Notes: generated from the letters alone by a model not told the origin. Positions 25,276 through 37,344 are shown, counted from the stretch's first letter. The stretch: DNA of 64,000 nucleotides from Ancylostoma caninum (GCA_037903475.1 JBAJFG010000626.1:310001-374000), one strand, 5' to 3'. Translations and numbers: made by a program.

Positions 25276-25915
25276 TGTAGCCTCTTTTCAACACGATTAC
25301 CATCCCACAGTTCGAGGTTCTTACACTGGCGAAATTCGAGCAGAGCCAGAGAATCCTTGGATTTTAACTCAACCCTGAGTTCGGCATAATTTTCTCAGGA
25401 CTACGATAACTCGTCGCACAAAGCTGCAGCTGTTCACAACAAATATGCTTATTTTGCTGTGTTCACATCGAGTTGTTGTGGCATTCCATCACAACTCCAT
25501 AAACAATGCCAACGCCTTGCGTTCACCAACATCTTGTTTATGCGTTAGGAGAGTTGTCAGTACTTATCGATTATCCTAATGTGTCGTGACAGAATCGAGT
25601 TCCCAGACTTTCCTATTCTCAAAAGGTCAGACAGCTTCTGTCTGGATTGAACGAGAAAATATAGAGTCACTAGACCTAAGATCAGAATGAGTACTAGAGT
25701 AAAAATTCAGCTGAATATTTCAGTTCGTTTCGTCGATTGCTCCCAGAATCAGAAAGGAAGGAGCCCTACAGGCGTGAAGGGAAGATGAGGTGGATTGCAC
25801 GGTTTCCTTTACCTTGAGTGACCGTATCTTGAATACTCTTTATGTGGAGGGCATCAAAAGGCTTTCCGAAAATGGGCGAAGAGTGGTAAGACGCAATGAT
25901 GGTTGATACACTTCT
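25276..25915. other. Short intergenic stretch, nothing recognised
   Basis: No motif, repeat or splice-supported frame seen. Confidence 0.5.
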
Positions 25916-26667
25916 TAAAGGCAGCACCCACGGAAATTTTCGACTTGAAAAAGTCAACAAATCCCAAAACTATCGAAGGTGCTGAACAATTGCATATAGT
26001 CGGAACTTTCCGATGGCACCAAAAACCCTGTTTTTAGAAGCTCACGGTAAGGTTAGGTGTAGCAGGTGTGGTCGAGTTGCATGAGCTATGGGATGGGGAT
26101 TGACAGCAAAAGATCGATAACGCCTTTTTTTCACCGGTTGGATATTTGCGCAATCAGTTATTTGTTCCATACTGCAGGCTTTCCGTACCTCATTAGGAAA
26201 AATAACCATTGGAAATTGTGACGCACTTAGCATACATGTCATTTGAAAATCAAAACCTCGGGAAATTTTCTAATAGCAGGAAATTCGGAGAAAATCGAAA
26301 TTCCAACATAAAATAGTTTGAACTTTTGCTAAACAGCTTTAATTTCTGTGAAATACAAATGAGAAAGCATTCCATCTAATAGAAGTAGCAAAAGTACAAA
26401 AAATCCTCGAAATGACTCACGAGGAGAGAAAAACGACTGGATTTTACCAGAACCGCAGTGAAACAGCTGTTTCTGTTGCAATTCGAGCAACAAACAACTA
26501 ACAGAAAACTCGTCCAAATTGACCGGTGGCACAAAGATGTACCAGTTACTGCGATGAACGCAGTTGGTTTTCGTTGTTGTTATTATAAAGAAACCAATCG
26601 GAGTGCGCTAAAGTACCAGAAAGTGTGAAAATCTGAGGAGCGAAAGTTTCCGTGGGTGCTGCCTTTA
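25916..26667. mobile_element. MITE with TTAAAGGCAG ends, ~750 bp
   Basis: The left end reads TTAAAGGCAGCACCCACGGA and the right end TCCGTGGGTGCTGCCTTTAA, perfect inverses at the tips. The terminal TTAA could be a target duplication or part of a TA-flanked repeat. There is no transposase. A solo right end is at 9212-9234. Confidence 0.85.
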
Positions 26668-27742
26668 ATGTGCTTTCCTGTTTTGAAAAATCAAGAAAAT
26701 GTGCTGTTCCAAAACCCGCGAGAACTTTCCCAACAACCCAATAGTTAGCTCAAGATATTTTTTGTGGACATAAGTAAATCTTGGGGGGCAAAATTTGGCC
26801 GTGACGGAAATGTTGAGACCCAGCTTCTGATAATCGCAATTGTAGTCCTTCAAAACTCCTGCACCCTTGTCAAACTATGCGATGTAATTGAGGAATTCAT
26901 ACACCGGTCATTGCTACCCATGACAAGTAACATTATCTGTGTGGGCATGCAAACGTGGAGCAATTACCATCCATCAGCCCACGCCGGAACAAATCTGACA
27001 TGCAAAGTCGACTTATGCCCGAAAAGAGGTGCAGTACTGCTCCTTTTTCCTAGATGAGAAACCTCATGTCAATACTCGTTCCGCATACCATTACAACTTC
27101 CCAGGTTCGCATATGAACTATTCCAGTGATCCACCGTAAGCATTTTCCCAAGGCTGTGCGTTACTAACAAAACGAATTAGTGCAGAAACGAGTTATGGCC
27201 ATTTTCCAAGTAATGTGAAGGAGTGACAGGGCAGCAGAAAATTAACAAAAATGCCAAAATTTACATGACCCTGAAGAATAACTGGCTGAAGTCTGGTATT
27301 TAAAGAGTTGGTGGAGCGTTGAAAATCGCTAGAAGGAGAGCATAAAGCTCCTGATTCCCTTTGACATTCTAATGCTCTAACGGAAAAACGACTAAAGCAC
27401 ACTACTTTTCAAGCACTGTGCAAGCAACGCATTATTGTATAACGTCCCTTGCATCGTGACCTAATTAACAGCCTTTTTTGCGTTGCTGCAATTCAAAGGT
27501 TCAACGAAATTCGAAATTTTTGTAATGCACAGCCATGGTTGTAACCCTGTCGATGATCACTGGAGCAGATCTTCGCACCATTTGAACTACCCGTGCAATG
27601 ATAAATATTACCCACGAACCTCTAATCCTTGAAATTCTTGAGATTATTTGGAAATTTCGAAAATTTATCGATGGATTTTCCTGGGATACTAACGCATGCG
27701 AAGGAAGTCCCCGATTTGTTTGATGTTTCGGGAGTTTCGCAA
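26668..27742. other. Intergenic stretch, no gene recognised
   Basis: A plus-strand frame at 26764-27057 (97 codons) has no start context or motif. Nothing else stands out. Confidence 0.5.
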
Positions 27743-27952
27743 CAGGAGCGAGCAGGAGTACTGCGTAAGACCGGAAGTCGGAAGTTAGAGCAATTTCGAA
27801 ATTGGCAAAATTTGGAGAGTTAAAAGCAGCATTTATGAGCTCCCTTTACTCAACTACTGCCGATACTTGAGAAATCCTGGAGTCAGAGGCTCGCATAACG
27901 TCAGAATTCAGGAATTTGCGAACTTCCGAAACCGGAATTCCGCTCGTCCCTG
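27743..27952. mobile_element. hAT-type MITE, copy 2 of the CAGGGATGAGCGG family
   Basis: The interior (ACCGGAAGTCGGAAGTTAG, AATTTGGAGAG, CTTCCGAAACCGGAATTCCG) lines up along its length with the 11764-11980 element. The left tip has mutated to CAGGAGCGAGCAGGA while the right tip CCGCTCGTCCCTG is nearly intact. The flanks TTTCGCAA and TGTCGCAC are probably a decayed 8-bp target duplication. Confidence 0.8.
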
Positions 27953-29137
27953 TGTCGCACAATTTCAACATCGTGTATGAGTTCTATTTTCCTCACGTCT
28001 CTAGAACGCGGCAGAATCTCAGACACAAAGGCTTCCACGGTGAGAGACAGTTTAAGAGCCACATAGATCACGCAGGAATTGCCGCAATTTAATGCACTTC
28101 GAATCCAAGGGGATCCCGGAACATAGCATTCTCGAGAAGTGACTTTCTTCAGATTTTTTTCTGTTTTGGCATTAGTTATAAAAATTGGCCTGGCCTCATA
28201 GTATTTCTGAATCCAGCCATTTCGACTGATTCTTTTGCATCTTCGAAGATGGCACAGTATCTCACCAGAGGCATAAGTTTGCTTGCATGTCTCTTAGACG
28301 ATATTGATTTTTATGCGTATCGATTACTGGTGCCGCTAACAGTAGCGACGCCAGCGATGCTCCGCCCAAAATCAATAGGCAGCGGAATCGATGTTGCTAA
28401 CAACGGTGGCGCATGGTGTTTCACGTAGAATATGGCATCAGCCTATAATTACTCAAATAAACCTAGGCATTTTCGTCAGGAAAATGGCAGGGTTATCCAG
28501 TGATTTATGCTGTCTTGAGTGGCTGCCCCAATTTCTGATGGAAGTCAAAACTACCATGAAAAGCAGCGAACTGTGTGAGAAATTGAGGCTTTCGTTCTAG
28601 AAGCTATGTACCTAAAAAGTCCTTCATAATGTCAGATCCCGCTGTCTGGAGTCGGTATTAACAGCGACATTTTAGGGTATGGAATGAGAAAGCAGACAGG
28701 AAGCTGAAGGCGGAGCACTGTTGTCCGGCCCTGCTTCATAACTTCATAAAAATTACCAAGTCAAGAGCAGCCCCGTGTAAACCCGATGTATCAAACATGG
28801 ATCGGTACCAGGGATGAGCGGATACGAGATATTCACGACCCGGATAACGGTGCGGATAACGGAGAGGCCAAAAATGAGCGGATGACGGATACCGGATAAC
28901 GGATAACGAATAAGTGTTAAGATACTACAGGGCACCACCTTCTACTAATATCAAGAATAATATTAAGATATTATTAATCCTAATATCTAGTATGTATGAA
29001 GAATTATAAAAGGGACATACAACCTGAATATTGTGGATGAAAATTAGCACAAGTTCTTTCTAGTTAATTACCAAATCCGCCATTCTCAAAACGACGTTGA
29101 GCATGGCGTAGTTATAAGGAGCAATAAATATAGTATC

Positions 29138-29753
29138 TAGGGTCCGTAGTAAAGTGTCCAGTGCGATCATCGCACATCACCTTCAGGGCGATGATCGCAC
29201 TTCGCGTTGGAGAGGAGTGTGGTGATCATCGCCATGGTGAATCGGACAGGCTGTACATGAAAAGTGATCAAATGTACCTGTTCCACGTATTCCCACATCA
29301 GTTCCGAGACTGTTTTAGCGTGTGAGACAGTTATGAACCATCGCGGCTAACAAGCTAGAACGAATACGACTTGTCAGAAACACCAGAAGCACCTCTGTGC
29401 TTCTGACAAGTCCTACACGTTGGAACGTGTCTTGTGCTGTGAGGCGAAAATCAACATGCCTGAGTCCGTAGGCTCAGATGCATTGCGTGCAAGTCGTGAT
29501 CATACACCATCACCATACTTCGAGTGAGATGCTCCGAGTACCTCACTCGGCGTCTCTTCGCTCCGCACACTATCTAGTAGCCAAACGATGGCGATTATCG
29601 CCACATACGTGCTCGCAGCACCGCTACGGATGGTGATGATCTTCCATTCCTCAGTGTTGGAAGTTAGTCGCGCATGCGATCGTCGCCCCAAATGAGGCGA
29701 CGAGTTGTGCAGGCAGCTGATCTCACCGTCATGACACTTTACTACGGGCCTAG
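29138..29753. mobile_element. Nested MITE with GGGTCCGTAGTAAAGTGTC ends
   Basis: The left tip TAGGGTCCGTAGTAAAGTGT is matched by ACACTTTACTACGGGCCTAG at the right, bordered by CTAG on both sides. The interior repeats a GCGATGATCGCAC palindrome near the left end. It sits inside the 2-kb hAT-type element and so inserted later. Confidence 0.8.
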
Positions 29754-29813
29754 GTTTCACGAAAACAACATTAATACTTGGATATTCGATAACTCGATTG
29801 GCACACTAGTTAC

Positions 29814-30097
29814 CAGTGGCGGACGCAGGGGGGGGGGGGGGGGGGGCGCGCGCCCCCCCCCGAGAATGGGTCGCCAAATTTTCGAAATTACTTTACAATA
29901 CAAATAAAAATCTTGTGTTAGTTTATTTTTAATTGTTTATTTTTATTATTATTTTTAATATATTTTTTATTTATTGTTTATTATTATAATTAATATTATT
30001 ATTAATTTTATTTTCCGTCTGGGTCCCCAAAACGGCGGAGACCCCACTTTTCTTCCCACGCCCCCCCCCTCCCGCCCACTTTCTGCGTCCGCCACTG
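29814..30097. mobile_element. hAT-type MITE, 284 bp, perfect 15-bp TIRs and 8-bp target duplication
   Basis: It begins CAGTGGCGGACGCAG and ends CTGCGTCCGCCACTG, a perfect inverted repeat. A perfect 8-bp direct repeat CTAGTTAC flanks it (29806-29813 and 30098-30105). Just inside the tips are a long G run and C runs; the middle is very AT-rich. Intact tips and target duplication indicate a fairly recent insertion. Decayed relatives are at 43115-43330, 44240-44495, 16140-16260 and 62140-62240. Confidence 0.93.
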
Positions 30098-31009
30098 CTA
30101 GTTACATATGATGATGCGTGACCAAGGCGTCTTCAATACAAAGATCCCCATAACGAACTCTGGTCCTTTCACGTTTTCTTCTTTAGACCCTTTGTCATGT
30201 TGACGACAACATGACAAAGCTTTTTTTTTGGGGGGGGGGGGGTCACATAGGCTGATGCTTTGCTCCATATATCTTTCATGGAGTTCTGGTAAAGCTTCTA
30301 GTACTGACTGAATATTATGGTCATATTCACTCCTAAACACTATGTGTAAATAGTTCCAAAAATTGGGAAAAACACTAGGGTTAAATGAATAGTCGAATTG
30401 AACTTCGCGAGCAAGAGGGCACCACTCATCTATAAGTTGTGAAGTCATCAACTTCAACTTTGCCAGAGGTCACAACATTAGTCAGCGTTGTTGATAGTCT
30501 TACAGGTAAACAATGGTTTCGAGGTTATTGCCTTGATTGTCGGAAAAGCCAGAAAACCTGAGCAACAGCCTTTTTAGACGAGTACAAGTCTGTATTGCCT
30601 TCTCCCTTCCAGACTCAAAATCACATAAGAGGGAAAACGCAATAGATCATGTGATACGACGGCTTTTCTTCAAATGGAAGCTATCCTCTGTTGGGAGCCT
30701 GCGAAATGAATCCACTATTGTTGGCCTTATCTGCACCGTTATCCGGCATCGAAGGCCCAGATAACGGTGCGGATAACGGATAGGCCAAAACCTACGGATA
30801 ACGGTAAAACGGATTACCGGATACGGACTATCAGCTCATCTCTGATCGGTACCTTTTTCGACCCCGTACCACGGCAACGCTCAGGCTCTTCCGCCATGAA
30901 ATGTCCACTTCCATCCATAACCCAACCCATCCATCATCCTTTGTCAGTCCACTTTCAAGTCAAACTGAAAACTCAGTTTACTTGGGCCGCATTCGAAATT
31001 GAGCGCCCA

Positions 31010-31215
31010 ACTGAATATTCTAATAGTCAGCACTATATAATTATGAGCGAATATCCGTATTCGAATGAATATTCGAAAAATTCGAATATTCATTCAGTCA
31101 GATGCTCAAATGTTCGCGGATTCCCCCTTATTCGAACATATTCGAACTTGAATATTCGACAGGTGGCACTGTTCGAACTTACTCGAATATTCGAGGCCAG
31201 TGCTCGATATTTGAA
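31010..31215. repeat. ATTCG-rich array
   Basis: Dense CGAATATTCG and ATTCGAAT units with a GACAGGTGGCACT string that matches the array near 23100 on the opposite strand. Confidence 0.7.
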
Positions 31216-32301
31216 GGCAGTTTAGGATACAAAGGAGCAATTACTTTTTGCTCAGATCCTGAGGCTGGGATATTAACAATGTTGCTGGAGCGACAACTCC
31301 TCATAAATAAAAGGGTATTGACACTCTATTCATTAACAATAACGTTCCGGGTAAAAAGTGTATGAGAGAACTTTCTGGAGGTGATGCTTCCCAATAAGGA
31401 AGTGTAGAAGAGAACAAACAGTTAGCCAATTTAGCTTTTCATCCTTAAGTTTACACGGTTCCTGGTTATGAGTTCTCAAACGGCTTTTGATGGTGCACTT
31501 ACGCATGAGGTTTATTTAGTGGACAAATAAATAGATTAATAAGTAAATAGATGGATAAACAAATAATCAAAGGATTTATTTGATATCGTTCAAAAGTAGG
31601 CAATTCGAAGAAACCATTTATTCAGGAAATAAATAATGGAAATAAATATCTGAGGAATATCTTCAATGGAAATAAATATCTGAGGAATTAATTCGTCCGA
31701 AGTATTGCGAAAATTGCTCGTGTGAATTATTCATCATTCAACTTTGGAAAGCACAGATTGTCAGTTCAGGTGGATTAGTGGATAAACTTCGTCATTTTCC
31801 CAGTGGACATGCTTCCAGACCCAGGCAAGGAACGAATGAGTGAGCTCTGTCACATGGGACTGAGAATATTGTCACTCATCAACGATCTAGCCACTTTTAA
31901 AGCCGCGAAAGTGCCGATGTACGGGGGCGGACCGAAGCGATCGCCTCCTCCCCGAGGGCGGCGTGAAAAAGTCGAGTCAGCGCGGTGGGAGGCGCACATC
32001 TGGAACGTTTCAAACCGCCGTCCGCGTTATACCAAAACTCGACGGTTTTTCTGCGAAGAAGCACTTTCGCTTGTCCGCTCATGTACTGACATTTGCTCTT
32101 CATCTGGCTACAACCACTTCTTACAGGCAGTTGCTTCATTTCTTGTCTCAGGTTTCGAGTGATTTTTCGTCTTTTCCTTGAAATCTCTTGAATGTCGCTA
32201 TTTATTGATATAAAAAGCAGCTTATTGAAGTCTTCTCACATACATAGAACATAAATGAATGGAACATCTAGACTGAGTAGTGGCCAGCCATGCACACGTT
32301 C
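31216..32301. other. Gene-poor stretch with a GC-rich patch
   Basis: 31550-31690 contains a direct duplication of GGAAATAAATATCTGAGGAAT. 31915-32040 is unusually GC-rich and holds overlapping frames on both strands, none recognisable. A frame starting 31803 has an acceptor (TTTTCCCAG) just before it but no good donor. Confidence 0.4.
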
Positions 32302-32500
32302 TCAGAAATTTTCCTCTTAGCTGAATCTACTCAGCTTGCTCGTCGGGAACTCGCGAAAACTCAGGACCCAATCAGGATTCAGTATCTAGAATTACAGTTG
32401 CCTGTATTTTACGTCAACCAGTGCAGGATTCTCGACAACCTCACACCATGGTTATCTTGGTCATGGACAATACAGAGTTCGTTGACGATCCTGTTCGGCC
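32302..32500 (+). CDS. Possible coding exon, unknown
   Basis: An open frame of about 66 codons begins right after CGTTCTCAG and has protein-like composition, with a QYLELQLPVFYVNQ segment and tryptophans near its end. It runs into the TTAAAGGCA end of the next MITE, which would truncate it. I see no partner exon or family. Confidence 0.22.
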
Positions 32501-32502
32501 TT

Positions 32503-33018
32503 AAAGGCAAGGTCCAGGCAAAATTTCATCTCTCGGATTTCTATTGGATTCGTATCCCACGTCAACGCCGTGGACGAAAACTGCAGAAAAAATCCCAGAA
32601 AAAGTCCTACAATAAACACTTCCTATAGATCAGTTTCGGTGCGGTGCTTGCGAGTTTGTGGCGTCCGTGCTTTCAAATGACGTTGTACGGTGCGCCCTAC
32701 ACGCTGTCTGTTGTGGCGTCGTAGGAAAAATTCATATTCATACGACCAGTGGTCCGCTTGATGGCGTGGGGAAGGTTTCACGAACTGTTCGTTAGGCTGT
32801 ATGTGTCTTAGCGTCCATCGTTGTTAACCATGCACTCACGCAGCTTTGTGGTTGGAGTGCGTTTTCCCACGGTTACCGTAATCCTCGGACGTTTTGTCCC
32901 ATATCTAGCGATAGAGCTTATACCCAGGTCTCAAACTTGATATACGTGCTACACACACGGTCTGGACTCCAGAGACCAAAAACCTGGATAGGCAAGATTT
33001 TGACCGGACCTTGCCTTT
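32503..33018. mobile_element. MITE with TTAAAGGCAAGGTCC ends, ~515 bp
   Basis: Left tip TTAAAGGCAAGGTCC and right tip GGACCTTGCCTTTAA are perfect inverses. The interior is non-coding. It shares the first nine bases with the MITE at 25916-26667 and nearly the same with 14040-14460. Confidence 0.85.
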
Positions 33019-33342
33019 AACTATGTCTCGGTGGTGCAAGCTCCGAAAGCAGTTAGCCCAGTGGAATTGATTAGTGTTTACATTCCAGAGGAGGCATCAT
33101 GATAGTTGGAGGAGCAACACATCCCAAGTTTTGGTTCAAAAAGTGTTGTTTGTGCTTCTTGTTCGTGTGTCCTATCAAAGTGTTTTTAGTTTTTTTTTTT
33201 TGAACCGGTTTTGCTTGATTGGTTTCGCTTGCCACGGAATTTTTTACTTTTTTTTTCTTTTTTTTTTGTATAAGGAACACCAAGAGTGTATCTATAAACA
33301 AATAAACGCATAAACTTCTGGAAAGACCTGCGCTTCCTCGCT

Positions 33343-33559
33343 CGGGGATGAGCGGATCTATTTTATAAGGCCGAGAGTTAGAAGTCGGAAGTCGAGGATG
33401 TTCGAAATTTGGCAAGATTTGAAGAAGAGAAAAACAGCATGTATGAGTTGACGTAATTCAACCACTGCCATCCTCCAGGAATCTTGAACCTAGAAGCTGG
33501 TACGAATCCAAAGCCCAGGAGCTTCCGAATTTCTTAAAGCGTAATTCTGCTCAACCCCG
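33343..33559. mobile_element. hAT-type MITE, copy 3 of the CAGGGATGAGCGG family
   Basis: Left tip CGGGGATGAGCGGAT; interior GAAGTCGGAAGTCG, AATTTGGCAAGATTTG and GCATGTATGAGTTG line up with copy 1. The right tip is decayed (CTGCTCAACCCCG) and no target duplication is clear. Confidence 0.75.
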
Positions 33560-34171
33560 CTCCATTATTCCGAAGTGAATCAGTATTCAGACCCCAATAA
33601 GATACGTCTTGCTCTTTTTATATAATTATTGTCACCATTGACTGAAACAAATCATTCAAGCAAATTACTCTCATTTTTACCAGAACTAGCCCACGTCAGA
33701 ACGGCTGGCAGATCAATTTCCACTGGGGAGCGTTCATAAAATCCCGCCACGGAAAGCTCAGAGATATCAGTATGTCAAAGCAAGTAACGAGTAGCAAAAG
33801 AGAATACGTTTGAAGAAAACAGATTAGGCGGACGGAGGAAAGCAAAATTCACTTCGGAATCTTGCTTAAGACACTTTTGAAGTGTTGGAAGCGGCGCGGT
33901 ATAAGGAATTTTGAGCTGATTTTTACGACGCAAAAAATACTGAAATGCTAGTCCTCGCTGAGACGGACGAGATGGGAAGAAGCATTTTTTAGCATCGCCA
34001 CCAGTATTAGAACCGGAGATCTGAAAAACGATGCTGGAGTTAAGGCTATCAATATCATGGATAGGACCACTGTTTATTATGGTGCATAGTTCACTGGATA
34101 CTTGGCTGGTGTTGTCTAGTGTTTAAGTGCAAAAATTTGTTGAGCAACTTCTAGCAGTAGAAACTAACATA

Positions 34172-34437
34172 CAGTGGACGCCAATGGCGGTGGCCCATCA
34201 GCGGCCTCGAGAAGGACGCCGCGCAACCGCGCCGCGAGCGCGATCGGCGTCATCTGTCGCCGGGATGCTATTTCTAAGCTCTTTTCTTCCCAATTTGGTC
34301 AAAAATCCTTAAAACCAGATAAAAAGCTGCTAGAAATAGCATAAAAGCAGCAGAAACATCGGTCGCGGCGAGCGCGGCGCGGTTGCGCGACGTCCTTCTT
34401 GAGGCCGCGGATGGGCCAATACCACTGACGTCCACTG
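34172..34437. mobile_element. Foldback MITE with ~85-bp arms and CAGTGGACG tips
   Basis: Tips CAGTGGACG and CGTCCACTG are each flanked by TA. The arms stay complementary for about 85 bases (through GGCCCATC, GAAGGACG and the GCGCAACCGCGCCGCG core), leaving a loop of about 100 bases. The TA flank and CAGTG tip fit the Tc1/mariner group. Confidence 0.85.
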
Positions 34438-35239
34438 TATGTGACCCAATAATAGATCAAGGTGGCAACTTGAATAGAACTTGTTGATGAAAGTGTTGAG
34501 ATGAGCTGGTCTTGAAGAGTTGAACTTACCTTTCTTTCTCGACGGATTACCCATGTAAAACATGGAATCATAGTGGACGAGAAAATGCTGAACTAGCCGT
34601 TCGCTTAAAAAAACGTGAAAATTTAGAAAATTCAAAGTCCACTGGTTTGCAGGAGACACCCCTTTATTTCTGAAAAGAGTTTGAATTTGACTCCGAGGTG
34701 GTGTTGTCATATGGCCTACGTAATCCAATGAAGTTGTGGATTTAGAAAATCATGAGTGACAAAGAGTCTTTCGGGGTGGTTATGACTTGCATTTTCTGAA
34801 CACATGAGCTCATCCATGTCCAACATGTGTGTCAAGGCTGTGTTTCAGTTTTTCCATTGTGCATTTGTCTTTTAAATGTGAAGTTCTCTCCACCATGTGA
34901 TTCTTGTTCTGACAGTGAGCTTTCTCATGGGACCACTTAGTCAGCTTCCATCAGCATTTCGATCCTCTCGTGCCTAGGTGGAAGTATTTCGTGAGAGAGA
35001 CACTCGGGTGGAGGATCAAATAGGGAACTTCATCCATCTATGGATGATTTATTCATTTATTTCCATACGCGGGAAAATCTGTGAATCAAACCATGAGGAT
35101 GCTTCCTATGTAAGCGAGCTCTCCCAGACCTGCGGTCACTTTTCCGATGCGTAGAAATACCAAAAATGATGGAGGGAATTATGTCTGCTGTACTTATACG
35201 TTGTAGTAGTTTGAATAGAAACTCCCAAGATCCGCCTCC

Positions 35240-35520
35240 TGGGTGGCGGTCAAGACGTGCGCCGCGACGCGACCGCGCCGCACGCGTATGCTTCTCAAGT
35301 TCAGGGTGTTTCTTCGAATTCGGCGCACTAGATAACATTTTTGGCCACCTTCTCACAGTTTGTCGGTTCAGATAACATGCATCTGTCCCATTCAAGCTTA
35401 GGAAAATTGCCCATATCCATGCAAAACCACTCATACCCTCGAAGACTGCAACCGCGACGCGCACATGAATCGACCAATCACAGACCAGCAGCATACCTCT
35501 TGTCACGCACCCACTCCACC
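35240..35520. repeat. ~275-bp dispersed repeat, copy 1
   Basis: It contains GTCAAGACGTGCGCCGCGAC and CGACCGCGCCGCACGC, and later CACATGAATCGACCAATCAC and CCTCTTGTCACGCA, in the same order and orientation as 61620-61890. The two copies are still easily alignable. No flanking long terminal repeats were seen, and inverted ends were not evident. Confidence 0.75.
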
Positions 35521-35960
35521 TGTCCTCCCCATACAAATCTCTCTCCTTTAAAAGAGGAGAAAAGACCAGTGAACGTTTAAACTTGCTTTAAATAATGTTT
35601 TTCCAATTTTCAGCTCTTTTCACGTTCGACAGGAGATCAGTTACCATATTTATAGCACCTGCATTTCGATGAATAACCACTGATTCACTGATGAATGGAG
35701 TTTAACGAGCAGATCTCTTGTTGGCTGTGGGCGTTTAGTCAATGAGAAAACCCCTTCTGGCAACGTTCATTGCTTGCTGGTCTGGTTTTGCTTTGTAGTC
35801 CACTGGAGCCCTCAGTCACCATCCATATGGTAGTGTGGTGCTTTGATGTTGCACAAACGATTTGCTTGCTTTATTGAACGGTACCATAATCATGTTGATC
35901 CTAAGCAAGATCTGTAGTGAATGGCAGTATCTGCTAAATTGTTTTTGCACCACGGAATAT

Positions 35961-36205
35961 CGCCTATCTGGTTAGTCGCTCCGCACCACCTACGCGACGC
36001 GGCCCGGGCCCATCCGGCAGTGACGATTTGGTTGTGTTTTCCATCATTTTCTTTGTGTATTTATTTTCATCCCAAAGTGTTTGGATCAGCGAAAACGTAA
36101 AAACGTAAGCAAAACATCAGTCTTATCAAAACCCCATAACCACAGCGCCCAGCTGGCCTGTCGCGTCGCGTAGGTGGTGCAACGCGGCAGACCAAATGGG
36201 CTGTA
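35961..36205. mobile_element. GC-rich TIR element, CCTACGCGACGC family
   Basis: The left arm CCGCACCACCTACGCGACGC is matched by the inverted GCGTCGCGTAGGTGGTGC at 36162-36180. The outer ends (CTGGTTAGTCG and its imperfect inverse) extend the arms. Closely related to 51137-51342. Confidence 0.7.
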
Positions 36206-36339
36206 TCCGTTGATACAAAAATAATTGGCTGCTTCTGTATTTAGAAAAAAATTGTAGTGTTTCAATAGATCCAGCGTAAGTGCAGATCCAGTCGCTAAAT
36301 CGACACATCATCGTATATTTTATTTCTTCATCCACGTTC

Positions 36340-36530
36340 TCCAGCTTGGAATGTGTAACACGAACACTACATAAGTATACACATCACTGCTGGGTTCGCG
36401 CCTGCCAACGGAAATATGGCATAGTAGCTGCAAATTCCTCCGAGATGCCTAGAATGGTTGTGAATACCATTATGGAATCTTTTTCCGTTGTTCAATTGCT
36501 GTTTCATTGCACTCTGGAAAATGTAATAGA
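36340..36530 (+). other. Open frame that may hold an upstream exon
   Basis: An open frame follows TTCTCCAG at about 36343. A donor-like GTATAC at 36374 would leave the phase needed by the exon at 37599, but the join is a guess. I see no motif. Confidence 0.2.
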
Positions 36531-37344
36531 TGTGACGTTCTCTCCTGCGATGGTATACTTTTTTTTGTGATGGTGGACGCCAGAACGCTAGGCGGCCTAG
36601 CCATCAAAGCCGACGAATTTCCTAAATTTCCCCTTCCATCTTATTCTGGTTAAGAGATGCTCTGGTGACAGCAAGCCACTATATGGGTGTGTGCATTTTG
36701 AACAGCAATCTATAGCACTTCTGCTGATACATGCATTGCTCACTTTTCAACTTTCGATTGAAAAAATTGGAATATGAGAGAACAAAATTGCGAAATTTTC
36801 TCCCTCATGCTGCACCACGTTCGACGAGGGAATTCATCAGATTTTTGAGGTTTTGACACCCAAAGAAAGTGCTCAAGGCACTTCAGCACTCCTTCCGAAA
36901 GCAAATTTTTTTGGAGGATTCGGTTTTCGTCTTTATGATTAAGTTTCCTAACGGTTTCAAAATTCCAACGTGATAAAAAATCAACCCAATGAATTTACTC
37001 CAAATATGCCTTTATCTTATGCTTTACATGTACAAATCCACTAGTTCGAATTTGGGGTGAGGCAATTGATCGCAGTTTGCAAAGCTTCAGAAGACTGAGA
37101 AATATGCTATTTCCCGTATACGCTTGGAACACCCCAAAGATGGCATTTTGATACGAAATAGATGTCAAATTAGTAATCAGCATGTTGAATAGCCCCTGAT
37201 TGGGTGTTTTATCTGTTCTAATTCTCCAAACCGCCCTTTTTTTTGAAATTCAGTTGCAGCTTTATTTAATTCAAACGATTTATAGTGTTCGACTCATAAC
37301 CTTTGCATTCTATTAGAACTCTGCCGTCTCAAGCCAATTTATGT

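Larger units (their letters stand above)
28809..30844. mobile_element. hAT-type element, 2,036 bp, host of two nested MITEs
   Basis: Left tip CAGGGATGAGCGGATA and right tip TATCAGCTCATCTCTG are inverted with two mismatches. The element is bracketed by a perfect 8-bp direct repeat ATCGGTAC (28801-28808 and 30845-30852). Subterminal regions at both ends carry repeated CGGATAACGG units. Inside are two later insertions, 29138-29753 and 29814-30097. The minus-strand frame at 30098-30457 lies within it but I cannot identify it as a transposase, so the element is probably non-autonomous. A fragment of a related end lies at 60715-60775. Confidence 0.85.

Noticed and set aside
30098..30457. 119-codon minus frame inside the 2-kb hAT-type element
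   Set aside because: It could be a transposase remnant by position, but no hAT dimerisation or catalytic motif is visible.
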